Positions 19,209 to 30,398 are shown, numbered from the stretch's first letter. The stretch is DNA of 64,000 nucleotides from Flavobacteriaceae bacterium (GCA_018402135.1 JAGYJF010000003.1:558001-622000), one strand, 5' to 3'. Notes: generated by a model from the sequence alone, not told the origin. Made by a program: numbers and translations.

Positions 19209-20132
19209 ATGAATCACTTAAAATCCAACCATACCAAACTTATCAAAACCGAAGCAAAACGCCTCGGTTTTTTGTCTTGTGGCATTAGTGAAGCTGGTTT
19301 TTTAGAAGCTGACGCACCGCGTTTAGAGAAATGGCTTAACAATAATATGCAGGGCAGCATGCAATACATGGAAAACCATTTTGATAAACGACTCGATCCA
19401 ACCAAACTGGTTGACGGTGCAAAATCTGTTATTTCGCTTTTACTCAATTATTACCCGCAAGAAACCCAAGCATCAAACACCTATAAAGTATCAAAATATG
19501 CTTACGGAACAGATTATCACTTTGTAATTAAAGACAAGTTAAAGTCTTTACTTCAATTTATTCAAGATGAAATTGGTGAAGTGCATGGACGTGCCTTTGT
19601 TGATTCTGCCCCGGTTTTAGATAAAGCATGGGCTGCCAAATCAGGTTTGGGCTGGATTGGTAAACACAGCAACTTACTAACCCAGCAAGTAGGTTCGTTT
19701 TATTTTATTGCAGAACTCATCATAGATTTAGAACTGGATTACGACACCCCAACAACCGATCACTGTGGTACCTGCACCAAATGTATTGATGCCTGCCCAA
19801 CACAGGCGATTACTGAACCTTATGTGGTTGACGGTAGTAAATGCATTTCATACTTTACCATAGAACTGAAAGAAAATATTCCTAATGAATTTAAAGGGCA
19901 GTTTGACGATTGGATATTTGGCTGCGACATTTGCCAAGATGTTTGCCCTTGGAATCGTTTTTCAAAAGCACATAGCGAGCCACTTTTTAATCCGCATCCA
20001 GAATTGTTGTCGATGTCACAAAAAGACTGGGAAGACATTACCGAAGAAACCTTTAAAAAGGTGTTTAAGAATTCTGCCGTCAAGCGAACCAAGTTTAATG
20101 GTCTTAATAGAAATATTAAGTTTTTAAAATAG
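19209..20132 (+). CDS. queG: Epoxyqueuosine reductase
   Basis: QueG reduces epoxyqueuosine to queuosine in tRNA, using cobalamin and two [4Fe-4S] clusters. The 307-residue protein carries the ferredoxin-like motif [12 protein letters not shown] (Cys 186, 189, 192, 196) and a second cysteine group CDICQDVCP (239, 242, 246). The N-terminal half contains [20 protein letters not shown] and [10 protein letters not shown], characteristic of the family. It is slightly shorter than E. coli QueG because it lacks the C-terminal HEAT repeats, as is usual in Bacteroidota. A cytoplasmic enzyme; maeB follows 50 bases downstream. Confidence 0.95.
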   Translation: MNHLKSNHTKLIKTEAKRLGFLSCGISEAGFLEADAPRLEKWLNNNMQGSMQYMENHFDKRLDPTKLVDGAKSVISLLLNYYPQETQASNTYKVSKYAYGTDYHFVIKDKLKSLLQFIQDEIGEVHGRAFVDSAPVLDKAWAAKSGLGWIGKHSNLLTQQVGSFYFIAELIIDLELDYDTPTTDHCGTCTKCIDACPTQAITEPYVVDGSKCISYFTIELKENIPNEFKGQFDDWIFGCDICQDVCPWNRFSKAHSEPLFNPHPELLSMSQKDWEDITEETFKKVFKNSAVKRTKFNGLNRNIKFLK

Positions 20133-20182
20133 GCTATCACATCAGTTTGTTTAAATTTGCTTTTTGTATTTAGTCCTTTTAT

Positions 20183-22459
20183 ATGAGCAAACAAAGTAAA
20201 CGCAGAGAAGCGCTGGTGTACCATGCCAAGCCAACCCCGGGTAAAATTAAAGTAGTTCCTACCAAAAAACACGGTTCACAACGCGATCTGTCTTTGGCGT
20301 ATTCACCTGGTGTGGCCGAGCCTTGTTTAGAAATCGCTAAAGATGTAGAAAACGTTTATAAATATACCACCAAAGGAAATTTGGTAGCGGTAATTTCTAA
20401 CGGAACAGCTGTTCTTGGTTTAGGCAATATTGGTCCAGAAGCCTCCAAACCAGTGATGGAAGGTAAAGGTTTACTCTTTAAAATCTTTGCAGATATTGAT
20501 GTATTTGATATTGAGGTAGATACAGAAAATGTAGAAGAATTTGTGCAAACGGTAAAAATGATTGCTCCAACTTTTGGCGGGATTAATCTTGAAGATATCA
20601 AAGCGCCTGAGGCTTTTGAAATAGAGCGTCGTCTCAAAGAAGAACTAAACATTCCTCTTATGCATGACGATCAGCATGGAACGGCTATTATATCAGCTGC
20701 GGCATTATTGAATGCCTTAGAATTAGCTAATAAAAAAATTGAAGAAGTACGCCTGGTTGTTAGTGGTGCAGGAGCTGCGGCTATCTCGTGTACACGCTTG
20801 TATCAAGCGTTTGGCGTAAAACGTGAAAACGTAGTGATGACCGATAGTAAAGGCGTTATAAGACAAGACCGTGACAGTCTTTCTGCAGAAAAAGCAGAGT
20901 TTGCCACCCACTTAAATTTACATACTCTGGAAGACGCGTTTAAGGATGCTGATGTATTTGTAGGCCTTTCAACGTCTAATATTGTAACGCCCAATATGCT
21001 GCTGTCTATGGCAGCTAATCCTATAGTATTTGCCATGGCGAATCCCGATCCGGAAATAGATTATCAGCTAGCAATAGATACGAGGGAAGATATTATCATG
21101 GCAACTGGCAGAAGCGACCATCCTAATCAGGTAAATAATGTACTTGGATTTCCTTATATTTTTAGAGGTGCTTTAGATGTCCGTGCTACCAAAATTAATG
21201 AGGAAATGAAAATGGCAGCCGTTCGCGCTTTAGCCAAACTTGCTAAAGAAACGGTTCCGGAACAGGTAAATATTGCTTATGGCGAAACCAGACTTACTTT
21301 CGGAAAAGATTATATCATTCCAAAGCCTTTCGATCCTAGATTGATTGCTGCGGTTCCGCCAGAAGTTGCTAAAGCAGCCATAAAAAGTGGCGTAGCAAAA
21401 CACATTATTGAAGATTGGGAAAAATACGAAGAGGAACTGCTGGAACGCCTTGGTTCTGATCATAAAATAGTAAGATTACTTCTCAACAGGGCCAAAACCA
21501 ATCCAAAACGGGTAGTTTTTGCAGAAGCCGATCAATTAGATGTGCTAAAAGCAGCTCAAATTGTGCATGAAGAAGGCATTGCGTTTCCTATATTATTAGG
21601 TCGCGAAGATGTGATCCAACAACTAAAAGCTGAAATAGAATTTGACGCCGATGTTCCAATCATAGACCCTAAATCTGATGGCGAAACAGAGCGCAAAAAT
21701 AGATATGCTGAAGTGTACTGGCAAAAAAACAAACGAAAAGGCGTCACCAAATATTCAGCTGAAAAAATTATGCGCGAACGCAATTATTTCGCTGCAATGA
21801 TGGTCAATGAAGGTGATGCCGATGCGTTGATTTCTGGGTATTCTAGGAGTTACCCCTCTGTATTCAAACCGATGATGGAACTTATAGGAATGGCAAAAAA
21901 TGCCACTCGCATTGCAACTACCAATTTATTACTCACACAACGCGGACCAATGTTTTTCAGTGATACAGCTATTAATATCGATCCATCGGCTAAAGATCTC
22001 GCAACCATTGCTCAAATGACAGCCAAAACCGTAAAACTTTTTGGCATGGAGCCAGTTATTGCGATGGTGTCTTATGCCAATTTTGGGTCTTCAACTAATG
22101 AAAGATCGTCAAAGGTAGGTCAGGCCGTTAAATATTTGCATGAACATCATCCCGACATGATTGTTGATGGCGAATTGCAAACTGATTTTGCGTTAAACAG
22201 CAAAATGCTTCAAGATATTTTTCCGTTTTCTAAATTGGCAGGAAAAAGAGTTAATACCATTATTTTTCCAAATTTAGATGCCGCTAATATTACTTATAAA
22301 ATCCTGAAAGAGCTCAATCAAACAGAGTCTATCGGACCTATTATGATGGGAATGAATAAACCCGTCCATATTTTACAATTAGATGCGAGTGTAGATGAAA
22401 TGGTAAGCATGACCGCTATTGCCGTAATTGATGCGCAGCAAAAAGAAAAATGGGTTTAA
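20183..22459 (+). CDS. maeB: NADP-dependent malic enzyme with phosphotransacetylase-like domain
   Basis: The 758-residue protein has the MaeB architecture. An N-terminal malic enzyme domain (about 1-430) contains SLAYSPGVAEPCLEIA, GTAVLGLGNIGP, LMHDDQHGTAI and a Rossmann motif VVSGAGAAAIS. A C-terminal phosphate-acetyltransferase-like domain (about 440-758) begins near RVVFAEADQLDVLKAAQIV. It oxidatively decarboxylates malate to pyruvate and supplies NADPH. In this family the C-terminal domain acts in regulation and oligomerisation rather than as an active acetyltransferase. It lies upstream of ruvA, but a promoter is visible between them. Confidence 0.95.
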   Translation: MSKQSKRREALVYHAKPTPGKIKVVPTKKHGSQRDLSLAYSPGVAEPCLEIAKDVENVYKYTTKGNLVAVISNGTAVLGLGNIGPEASKPVMEGKGLLFKIFADIDVFDIEVDTENVEEFVQTVKMIAPTFGGINLEDIKAPEAFEIERRLKEELNIPLMHDDQHGTAIISAAALLNALELANKKIEEVRLVVSGAGAAAISCTRLYQAFGVKRENVVMTDSKGVIRQDRDSLSAEKAEFATHLNLHTLEDAFKDADVFVGLSTSNIVTPNMLLSMAANPIVFAMANPDPEIDYQLAIDTREDIIMATGRSDHPNQVNNVLGFPYIFRGALDVRATKINEEMKMAAVRALAKLAKETVPEQVNIAYGETRLTFGKDYIIPKPFDPRLIAAVPPEVAKAAIKSGVAKHIIEDWEKYEEELLERLGSDHKIVRLLLNRAKTNPKRVVFAEADQLDVLKAAQIVHEEGIAFPILLGREDVIQQLKAEIEFDADVPIIDPKSDGETERKNRYAEVYWQKNKRKGVTKYSAEKIMRERNYFAAMMVNEGDADALISGYSRSYPSVFKPMMELIGMAKNATRIATTNLLLTQRGPMFFSDTAINIDPSAKDLATIAQMTAKTVKLFGMEPVIAMVSYANFGSSTNERSSKVGQAVKYLHEHHPDMIVDGELQTDFALNSKMLQDIFPFSKLAGKRVNTIIFPNLDAANITYKILKELNQTESIGPIMMGMNKPVHILQLDASVDEMVSMTAIAVIDAQQKEKWV

Positions 22460-22490
22460 TAATACTGCAATATGCAAACAATCCTAAACC

Positions 22491-22520
22491 TTTGAATTGT
22501 AAATAATTTTATTACATTTG
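22491..22520 (+). promoter_or_regulatory. Promoter for ruvA-sprA (Bacteroidota type)
   Basis: TTTG at 22491-22494 and TACATTTG at 22513-22520 are separated by 18 bases, an excellent match to the TTG-N17-20-TANNTTTG promoter used by the primary sigma factor of Bacteroidota. The ruvA ATG lies 22 bases downstream. sprA follows ruvA by five bases, so this promoter probably drives both. Confidence 0.75.
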
Positions 22521-22542
22521 GCTCAACAACCTAAATCATGGC

Positions 22543-23124
22543 ATGATAACGCATATTAGAGGGAAACTTGTTGAAAAAAATCCTACAGATGTGGTCATAG
22601 ACTGCAACGGTGTTGGATACACACTTAATATTTCATTACATACCTATTCTCAAATCCCCAATGAGGAAGCCATTAAGCTATATACTTATCTTCAAGTAAA
22701 AGAAGACTCACATACACTTTATGGTTTTTCAACGCTGGCTGAACGGGAGATATTCAAATTACTAATTTCCGTTAGTGGCGTTGGTGCGAGTATTGCCCGA
22801 ACCATGTTGTCGTCCTTAACTCCAGTTCAAGTAAGAGAAGGAATTGCAACAAGCAATGTAGTACTTATTCAATCCATAAAAGGTATCGGTGCCAAAACCG
22901 CTCAACGAGTTATTTTGGATTTAAAAGATAAAATTTTAAAAGTTTACGATATAGACGAAAATTCGGCAGCTAAAAGCAATACTGTTAAAGATGAAGCGTT
23001 ATCTGCTTTGGAAGTTCTTGGCTTTGTAAGAAAACAAGCCGAGCGCGTAGTTGATAAGGTAATAGCTCTTCAACCTGAAGCAAACGTTGAAACTATTATC
23101 AAGCAGGCTTTAAAAAATTTATAA
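22543..23124 (+). CDS. ruvA: Holliday junction DNA helicase subunit RuvA
   Basis: RuvA binds four-way junctions and loads RuvB. The 193-residue protein shows the N-terminal OB fold (MITHIRGKLVEK, VVIDCNGVGYTLNIS), the helix-hairpin-helix motifs (LISVSGVGASIARTML and IKGIGAKTAQRVILDLKDK) and a C-terminal domain of the kind that contacts RuvB. An earlier ATG at 22538 runs into a stop after one codon, so 22543 is the only sensible start. It precedes sprA by five bases, an arrangement also found in other flavobacteria. Confidence 0.96.
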   Translation: MITHIRGKLVEKNPTDVVIDCNGVGYTLNISLHTYSQIPNEEAIKLYTYLQVKEDSHTLYGFSTLAEREIFKLLISVSGVGASIARTMLSSLTPVQVREGIATSNVVLIQSIKGIGAKTAQRVILDLKDKILKVYDIDENSAAKSNTVKDEALSALEVLGFVRKQAERVVDKVIALQPEANVETIIKQALKNL

Positions 23125-23129
23125 AAGAT

Positions 23130-26100
23130 TTGAACACGACCAACTTTACGAATCTTAAACCCTTGATTGTGCGTTTGCTGGTGGCTTATATGTTGCTGGT
23201 TTTTTATGTTGGTCATGCTCAAGAAACCAATCCAGAACAAGATTCTACTGCTACTGGTTATAGTTTTGGAAAAATAGCACTTAAAAATCCTAATAGTATT
23301 GTTTCAAAATACACCTACGACCCCATAACCGATATGTATGTGTACCGTCAAAAAGTTGGCGAATTCAATATTAATTACCCATTATTTTTAACACCAGCCG
23401 AGTATCAACGATTGGTACAACAAGAGCAATTAAAATCGTATTACAAACAAAAAATTGATGCCGCTGAAGGTAAAAAAGAAGGCGCAGAAGAAGAACAGCG
23501 AAACTTGCTTCCAGCTTTCTACGTAAATTCAGGATTTTTTGAAACTATTTTTGGTGGTAATACTATTGAAATTATTCCCCAAGGGTCGGTGGAAGTCGAT
23601 TTAGGTGTGTTGTACACTCAACAAGACAATCCTAATTTTTCGCCACAAAACCGAAGTAATTTCACCTTCGACTTTAATCAAAGAATAAGTTTGAGTCTTT
23701 TAGGTAAAGTAGGAACACGGCTTCAGGTTACGGCAAATTACGATACCCAGTCAACCTTCGATTTTCAAAATATTATAAAATTAGAATACACGCCAACCGA
23801 AGATGATATTTTAAGAAAAATCGAAATCGGCAACGTAAACATGCCTTTAAACAGCTCATTAATTAGAGGCGCGCAAAGTCTTTTTGGTGTTAAAACCGAG
23901 CTCCAGTTCGGAAAAACACGTGTAACGGCGGTGTTTTCTGAGCAGCAATCGCAGTCTACATCGGTAGTAGCACAAGGTGGTGGAACACTTGAAGAGTTTG
24001 AGTTTTTCGCGCAAGAATACGACGAAAATAGACATTACTTTTTATCGCAATATTTCAGAAATAATTATGACGAGGCAATGTTGCGTTATCCTTTTATTAA
24101 TAACAATATTCAAATAACACGAGTTGAAGTTTGGGTAACTAACAGAAATAATCAAACCGATAATGTAAGAAATGTTTTGGCATTTCAAGATTTGGGAGAA
24201 TCTGATAATATTGGCTTACCCAATGCACCAGGTGGTTTTGTGAATGTTGGCCCGGGAGCATTCCCTGATAATGGCAATAATGATTTTGATCCAACCAACA
24301 TTGGAGGACCAGGTTCATTGCTTACACCTCAGGTACGCGATATAACGACAACAGAAAGTGGTGTTTTAGTTCCGGTTAATGAAGGTTTTGATTATGGAAA
24401 ATTAGAAAATGCAAGAAAATTAAACGAAGGCTCCGAATATTTTTTAAACACTAGATTAGGTTATATCTCATTAAATCAAAGATTGTTAAATGATGAGGTA
24501 TTAGCGGTTGCGTTTCAATATACTGTTGGGGGTGAAGTGTTCCAGGTTGGGGAATTTGCAAATGATGGTGTAAATGCGTCGGATGTAGTTAATAATGCTA
24601 ACAACACCCAAAACATCACCAATAATAATTTGATTTTAAAAATGTTGAAAAGTGCTATTACAGCTGTAGATCAGCCAGTATGGGACTTGATGATGAAAAA
24701 TGTTTACGATACAGGCGCATTTCAATTAGAGCGTGAGGATTTCCGACTTAATATTTTTTATACCGAAGCGTCGCCCGTTAACTATATTAGGCCAGTAGAA
24801 GGTACTACATTTCCTGCCTTCGATAACAATACGCCAAATAATCCTAGTGATGACACTGAAATTTCAGAAACGCCACTTATTAGGCTGTTTCATTTAGATA
24901 GGTTAAATTTTAACCAAGATCCACAAGAAGGCGGTGATGGCTTTTTTGATTATGTAGAAGGTTTAACGGTATTGTCGCAAAATGGAAAAATCATTTTTAC
25001 CAAAGTAGAACCTTTTGGAAAATATTTATTTGATGTTTTGGATGATGACGGGATTCCTGGTAACAACGACGCTGATTACGAATTTAATAACTTTAACGCC
25101 AACCAGCAAAAGTATGTATATGATGTACTTTATAAATCAACAAAAACCGCTGCTTTAGATGAAGCTGATAAAAATAAGTTTCAGATAAAGGGTAGGTTTC
25201 AGTCCAGTGGTGGTGGTGGCATTCCGCTAAACGCCTTCAATGTGCCTCGTGGTTCTGTGTTGGTTACAGCTGGCGGTAGAACTCTGGTTGAAGGTATTGA
25301 TTACGATGTGGATTATCAACTAGGTCGTGTAAATATTCTTGACGAAGCATTAAAAGCTTCAAATACACCAATTAATGTTTCGGTAGAAAACAATGCCGTT
25401 TTTGGACAGCAAACTAGACGATTTGCAGGTGTTAATGTAGAACATCAATTCAATGAAAATTTCGTACTTGGTGGTACGTTTTTAAATCTTACAGAAAGGC
25501 CCATAACACAGAAAGCTGATTTTAATTCAGAATCAGTAAGCAATAGTATTTTCGGCTTTAATGGTAATTATTCGTCTGAAATTCCATTTTTAACAAGAAT
25601 GGTTAATAAACTACCAAATATTGATACCGATGTACCATCAAATTTATCCGTGAGAGGTGAATTTGCCTATTTGGCTCCAGGCGCACCGAAAGGCACTAAT
25701 TTTGATGGGGAGGCAACATCAATTATAGACGATTTTGAAGGCACCCAAGGTGCTATTGATTTAAAATCACCGCTAAATTGGTTTTTATCAAGTAGACCTG
25801 TTAATTTATTTGGCACTACAGCCAATGATGTTAATGGCCTTGCCAACGGATATGGTAGAGCCGTGCTAAACTGGTACACAATTGATCCCCTATTTTACGG
25901 ATCACAAAGACCCGAAGGTATTACCAATGACGATGTATCAAATCTATACACCAGACGTGTTTTTATAGAAGAAATATTTCCAAACATTGATATCGTTCAA
26001 GGTCAAGCAAGTGTAGTTAACACCTTAGACTTAACTTATTATCCAACGGAGCGTGGTCCTTACAATTTTGATCCTCAAGCAGCAAATAACACACCTTTAA

Positions 26101-29100
26101 ATCCAAATCGAACTTGGGCTGGAATTTCAAGAGCGATCAACACTACCGATTTTGAGCAAGCCAATGTTGAATTTATTGAATTTTGGGTGCAAGATCCATT
26201 TTTGGATAATCCTGCTAGTCAGGGTGGAAAACTAACCATTAATTTAGGTAATATTTCTGAAGATATTTTAAAAGATGGTAAAAAGCAATACGAAAACGGC
26301 TTACCAGAAAATGGTGATATATCATTTCTACAAGGAAACCTATCGGTAAACAATCCCTATGTCGTACCGCAAAGCCAATCTCTTATTTATACTTTTTCAT
26401 CAACAGGTCAAGACCGGATCAATCAAGATGTGGGTTATGATGGTTATAATGATCAAGAGGAACAACAAATGTTAAATATTTTGGGGGTTACGGGCGATTT
26501 TGGCTCCGACCCATCTAATGATAACTACCAGTTTTATTTAAATGCACAAGGTGATATTTTTGAGCGTTACAAACGTTACAATGGCGTAGAAGGGAATTCG
26601 CCGGATGAATTTTCGAACGTTAACCGAGGTGCTGCACCACAACCAGACGCCGAAGACATCAATAGAGATAACACGATGAACACCATCGATAGTTATTTTG
26701 AATATGAAATTCAAATCACGCCAGCAAGCTTATCTAACCCAAATAACAACCAAATAAATGATATTAAAACACGCTCCATAACTTTGCCCAATGGTGACGT
26801 AAGAGATGTTACTTGGTATCAATTTAGAATTCCTATTTCAGAGGCTACCAATGCAGTTGGCGGGATTACCGATATTAGATCGATAAGATTTGCTAGAATG
26901 TATTTAACCGAATTTTCAGAAGTTACAACTTTGCGTTTCGCTACCTTAGATTTGGTACGAAGTGATTGGAGGCGTTACCGATTATCTTTAGACGAAGAAC
27001 CCAACAATGACAACGATAATACCACTTTAAATATTGGAGTTATAGGGATTGAAGAAAATGATGGTACTTATGTTTCTCCACCTGGTGTGGTGCGAGAACG
27101 ACTCAATAATAACAACACCATCGTGCGCCAAAATGAACAAGCCCTAGTAGTTGAGGTTTGTGATTTAGAACCTGAAGATTCACGCGGGATTTACAAAAAT
27201 GTGCGCTTAGATATGCGTCAGTACAAAAAGCTTCGAATGTTTATGCATGCCCGTGACGGCGATACAGGAATGCTTTCTAGTGGCGATATGGTGGCATTTA
27301 TACGAATGGGGAATGATTTTAGTGATAATTATTATCAGGTAGAATTACCACTCGAAGTTAACAATGGCTCGAGCGCCGAAGATATATGGGCCAACGAATT
27401 TAATCTTGAGCTGAGCAATTTAGAAATTATCAAATCTCTAGGAATAGCCTCAGGAACGCTTGGAAATCCTGATGCTACTTGGTACGATGTTACACCAAAC
27501 GGGCCAGTTGAAGTGGATCAGTTTGATCCGCACACACCAGGACAACAACGTATTGCTGTTAAGGGAAATCCAAACTTTGGAGATATAAGAGTATTAATGA
27601 TGGGACTTAAAAATCCAGGTCAAAACGGTATGAATGTTTGTGGAACGGCTTGGTTTAACGAGCTCAGATTGTCTGATTTAGATAGCGAAGGTGGTTGGGC
27701 TGGCGTGGTAAGTCTAGATTCAAATATCGCTGACTTTGCCAATGTAAGCGCTACTGGTAGACGAAGTACAATTGGTTTTGGAGGTATTGAACAAAAACCA
27801 AATGAGCGCAGTCGTGAAGATGTTAAACAATACGATATTGTTACAAACCTAAATTTAGGGCAATTATTACCGAAAAAGTGGGGTATTCAACTACCTTTTA
27901 ATTACGGAATTGGGGAGGAAATCATAACTCCTGAGTACGACGAGTTTTACCGCGACATAAAATTACAAACCCAACTCGAAACTACCAATAATCGAGATTC
28001 CATTTTAAATGTAAACGAAACCTACACCAAAAGAACAAGTATTAATTTTATTGGAGCGAGAAAACAAAGAACAACCGAAGCAACGCCGCGATTCTACGAC
28101 GTAGAAAATTTAACTTTCAACTATTCTTATAACAAAGTTGAGTATCGCGATTTTGAAATAGAAAATTCTTTAGATCAAAACGTCCGCGCCGGAGTGAATT
28201 ACAACTTTAGCTTTAATCCAATTAAAATCGAACCTTTCAAAGAAAACGATTCTTTGTTTAGAAGCAGATATTTAAAAATATTAAAAGACTTCAACTTTAA
28301 TCTATTGCCAACTAGCTTTTCAGTAAATACCGATTTCTTTAGGCAATTTAGCAAACAAAAATTTAGAGAAGTTGAACTCGGTGGCGATAATATTGGTATT
28401 GAAGAACTTTTTAGAAGAAATTACAATTTCAACCTACAGTACGTATTAAATTATAATATTACCGATGCCTTGAATCTTAACTTCACGGCTAATAACAGCA
28501 ATATAGTCAGGAACTACTTTATAGACGATAGAATTAACGGCAGGCAAGACCCCGATTTAAATGTTTGGGATAATTTTTTCGACTTGGGCGACCCCAATCT
28601 TCAAAATCAACAGTTGCAACTTAACTACGAATTGCCATTTTATAAAATTCCAACCTTAGGGTTTTTAAGGTCAACTTATGCCTATACAGGGAGTTTTCAA
28701 TGGCAAAAAGGCTCTGATATCAATTCGAATTTAGAAATTGAAAATCCAGATGGAACTTTTACCAATTACGAATTGGGTAATTCTATTCAAAATGCCAATA
28801 CGCATAATTTGAATACCACCCTTAACATGGAAACCTTGTATAAGTATTTAGGGTTGGTTAAAAAAACACCTCGAAATAGTCGACAAACCAATAGGTTAAC
28901 CCAGCCGGGGGTTCCGCAAACTTCAAAAGCAGGACAAGACAAAGATGACCAAGCCAAACAAAGCAAACCCAATCCATTTTTAAATACAGCCATCGATATT
29001 GTAACCATGGTAAAACGTATTCAGGTAAATTATTCTGAGAATAATGGAACATTTCTACCAGGATATTTAAGAACTCCTGGCATTGTGGGTACCATGAAAC

Positions 29101-30365
29101 CAACATTAGGCTATACCTTCGGAAGTCAAAGAGATATTCGTCAATTAGCTGCACGTAATGGTTGGTTAACAGTGTTCCCCGATTTTAACCAACAATATAC
29201 AGAGGTTACCAATAAAATTTTAGACTATTCGGCCAGCGTACAACCTTTAAATGATTTAACCATAGATGTGACTGGCGGACGTATTTTTGCCGAAAATAAT
29301 GCTGAAAACTTTAGAGTTGAAGACATTAATGGTGATGGCGAACTTCAATACAATCAATTAATTAGAAATTCCTTTGGGAATTTTAATATCTCTACAATAA
29401 TGATTCGCACCGCTTTTGCAAATAGCGACGAATTTAGTTCAGAAACCTTTGAAACTTTTAGGGGTAACAGATTGCTGGTCGCTAATAGGTTGGCGCGGGA
29501 GTTTTATGGTTCGGAAACTTTTGCTACCGATGCCGAAGGTTACCCATTAGGTTTTAGTAAAAATAGCCAAAGTGTTTTACTGCCAGCCTTTTTATCGGCT
29601 TATCAAGGCAGTAATCCTGAAAGTATTTCCTTAGGGGCATTTAGAGATTTTCCACTTCCAAATTGGAACATTAAATATACGGGTTTAATGCGCATCAAAT
29701 GGTTTAAAGATAATTTTAGACGTTTCTCTGTCAATCATGGATACCGCTCAACTTACACCATAAATCAGTTTAGGGCAAATCTAGATTATGTTGCTCCAGT
29801 AGAAGGTCAACAATACAGTGATCAAAGTATTGAAACTCTTAATCAATCTGGTGATTTCAAAAATGAAAGCTTATTGAGTAACATCAATCTAGAAGAGTCG
29901 TTTAGTCCATTAATAAGGATTGATATGGAAATGAAAAATTCCATAAAGGTATTGGCAGAGATAAAGCGCGACAGAATTTTATCTTTAAGTTTCGATAATA
30001 ATCTGCTTACTGAAATTCAAGCCCAAGAGTATACATTAGGATTAGGGTATCGCGTAAAAGATGTGCGTATTCATTCTAAAATTGCTGGTCCGTCTCAAGT
30101 GGTAAAAAGTGATTTGAATATGCGTGCTGATGTTTCGGTTAGAGATAATAAAACCATCATTCGCCCTCTAGACGTGATCAATACTCAAGTAACAGCAGGT
30201 CAAACGATTTGGAACGTAAAATACACAGCTGATTATGCTTTTAGTAAATTTTTAACCGCCATTTTCTATTTTGATTATGCTTTTTCAGATTTTGCTATAT
30301 CTACAGCATTTCCTCAAACTTCTATAAGAACAGGATTTACATTGCGCTATAATTTTGGAAATTAA
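23130..30365 (+). CDS. sprA: SprA, T9SS outer-membrane translocon protein
   Basis: SprA (Sov in Porphyromonas) is the giant outer-membrane beta-barrel through which type IX secretion substrates leave the cell, including gliding adhesins. The 2411-residue length, N-terminal signal peptide ending at GHAQ, long runs of alternating strands rich in Asn/Asp/aromatic residues, and a C-terminal strand ending in Phe-Gly-Asn fit this family. Recognisable stretches include LVTAGGRTLVEGIDYDVDY, IIDDFEGTQGAIDL and WFNELRLSDLD. The start is TTG at 23130; the next ATG would cut into the signal peptide. It probably shares the ruvA promoter. No frameshift is seen over 7.2 kb. Confidence 0.93.
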   Translation: MNTTNFTNLKPLIVRLLVAYMLLVFYVGHAQETNPEQDSTATGYSFGKIALKNPNSIVSKYTYDPITDMYVYRQKVGEFNINYPLFLTPAEYQRLVQQEQLKSYYKQKIDAAEGKKEGAEEEQRNLLPAFYVNSGFFETIFGGNTIEIIPQGSVEVDLGVLYTQQDNPNFSPQNRSNFTFDFNQRISLSLLGKVGTRLQVTANYDTQSTFDFQNIIKLEYTPTEDDILRKIEIGNVNMPLNSSLIRGAQSLFGVKTELQFGKTRVTAVFSEQQSQSTSVVAQGGGTLEEFEFFAQEYDENRHYFLSQYFRNNYDEAMLRYPFINNNIQITRVEVWVTNRNNQTDNVRNVLAFQDLGESDNIGLPNAPGGFVNVGPGAFPDNGNNDFDPTNIGGPGSLLTPQVRDITTTESGVLVPVNEGFDYGKLENARKLNEGSEYFLNTRLGYISLNQRLLNDEVLAVAFQYTVGGEVFQVGEFANDGVNASDVVNNANNTQNITNNNLILKMLKSAITAVDQPVWDLMMKNVYDTGAFQLEREDFRLNIFYTEASPVNYIRPVEGTTFPAFDNNTPNNPSDDTEISETPLIRLFHLDRLNFNQDPQEGGDGFFDYVEGLTVLSQNGKIIFTKVEPFGKYLFDVLDDDGIPGNNDADYEFNNFNANQQKYVYDVLYKSTKTAALDEADKNKFQIKGRFQSSGGGGIPLNAFNVPRGSVLVTAGGRTLVEGIDYDVDYQLGRVNILDEALKASNTPINVSVENNAVFGQQTRRFAGVNVEHQFNENFVLGGTFLNLTERPITQKADFNSESVSNSIFGFNGNYSSEIPFLTRMVNKLPNIDTDVPSNLSVRGEFAYLAPGAPKGTNFDGEATSIIDDFEGTQGAIDLKSPLNWFLSSRPVNLFGTTANDVNGLANGYGRAVLNWYTIDPLFYGSQRPEGITNDDVSNLYTRRVFIEEIFPNIDIVQGQASVVNTLDLTYYPTERGPYNFDPQAANNTPLNPNRTWAGISRAINTTDFEQANVEFIEFWVQDPFLDNPASQGGKLTINLGNISEDILKDGKKQYENGLPENGDISFLQGNLSVNNPYVVPQSQSLIYTFSSTGQDRINQDVGYDGYNDQEEQQMLNILGVTGDFGSDPSNDNYQFYLNAQGDIFERYKRYNGVEGNSPDEFSNVNRGAAPQPDAEDINRDNTMNTIDSYFEYEIQITPASLSNPNNNQINDIKTRSITLPNGDVRDVTWYQFRIPISEATNAVGGITDIRSIRFARMYLTEFSEVTTLRFATLDLVRSDWRRYRLSLDEEPNNDNDNTTLNIGVIGIEENDGTYVSPPGVVRERLNNNNTIVRQNEQALVVEVCDLEPEDSRGIYKNVRLDMRQYKKLRMFMHARDGDTGMLSSGDMVAFIRMGNDFSDNYYQVELPLEVNNGSSAEDIWANEFNLELSNLEIIKSLGIASGTLGNPDATWYDVTPNGPVEVDQFDPHTPGQQRIAVKGNPNFGDIRVLMMGLKNPGQNGMNVCGTAWFNELRLSDLDSEGGWAGVVSLDSNIADFANVSATGRRSTIGFGGIEQKPNERSREDVKQYDIVTNLNLGQLLPKKWGIQLPFNYGIGEEIITPEYDEFYRDIKLQTQLETTNNRDSILNVNETYTKRTSINFIGARKQRTTEATPRFYDVENLTFNYSYNKVEYRDFEIENSLDQNVRAGVNYNFSFNPIKIEPFKENDSLFRSRYLKILKDFNFNLLPTSFSVNTDFFRQFSKQKFREVELGGDNIGIEELFRRNYNFNLQYVLNYNITDALNLNFTANNSNIVRNYFIDDRINGRQDPDLNVWDNFFDLGDPNLQNQQLQLNYELPFYKIPTLGFLRSTYAYTGSFQWQKGSDINSNLEIENPDGTFTNYELGNSIQNANTHNLNTTLNMETLYKYLGLVKKTPRNSRQTNRLTQPGVPQTSKAGQDKDDQAKQSKPNPFLNTAIDIVTMVKRIQVNYSENNGTFLPGYLRTPGIVGTMKPTLGYTFGSQRDIRQLAARNGWLTVFPDFNQQYTEVTNKILDYSASVQPLNDLTIDVTGGRIFAENNAENFRVEDINGDGELQYNQLIRNSFGNFNISTIMIRTAFANSDEFSSETFETFRGNRLLVANRLAREFYGSETFATDAEGYPLGFSKNSQSVLLPAFLSAYQGSNPESISLGAFRDFPLPNWNIKYTGLMRIKWFKDNFRRFSVNHGYRSTYTINQFRANLDYVAPVEGQQYSDQSIETLNQSGDFKNESLLSNINLEESFSPLIRIDMEMKNSIKVLAEIKRDRILSLSFDNNLLTEIQAQEYTLGLGYRVKDVRIHSKIAGPSQVVKSDLNMRADVSVRDNKTIIRPLDVINTQVTAGQTIWNVKYTADYAFSKFLTAIFYFDYAFSDFAISTAFPQTSIRTGFTLRYNFGN

Positions 30366-30390
30366 AATTTATAGCCTCATTATAATATTC

Positions 30391-30398
30391 TACATTTG
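30391..30398 (+). promoter_or_regulatory. Possible -7 promoter box for gcvH
   Basis: TACATTTG matches TANNTTTG and lies 29 bases before the gcvH ATG. No clear TTG is found 17-20 bases upstream, so the assignment rests on the -7 box alone. Confidence 0.45.
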
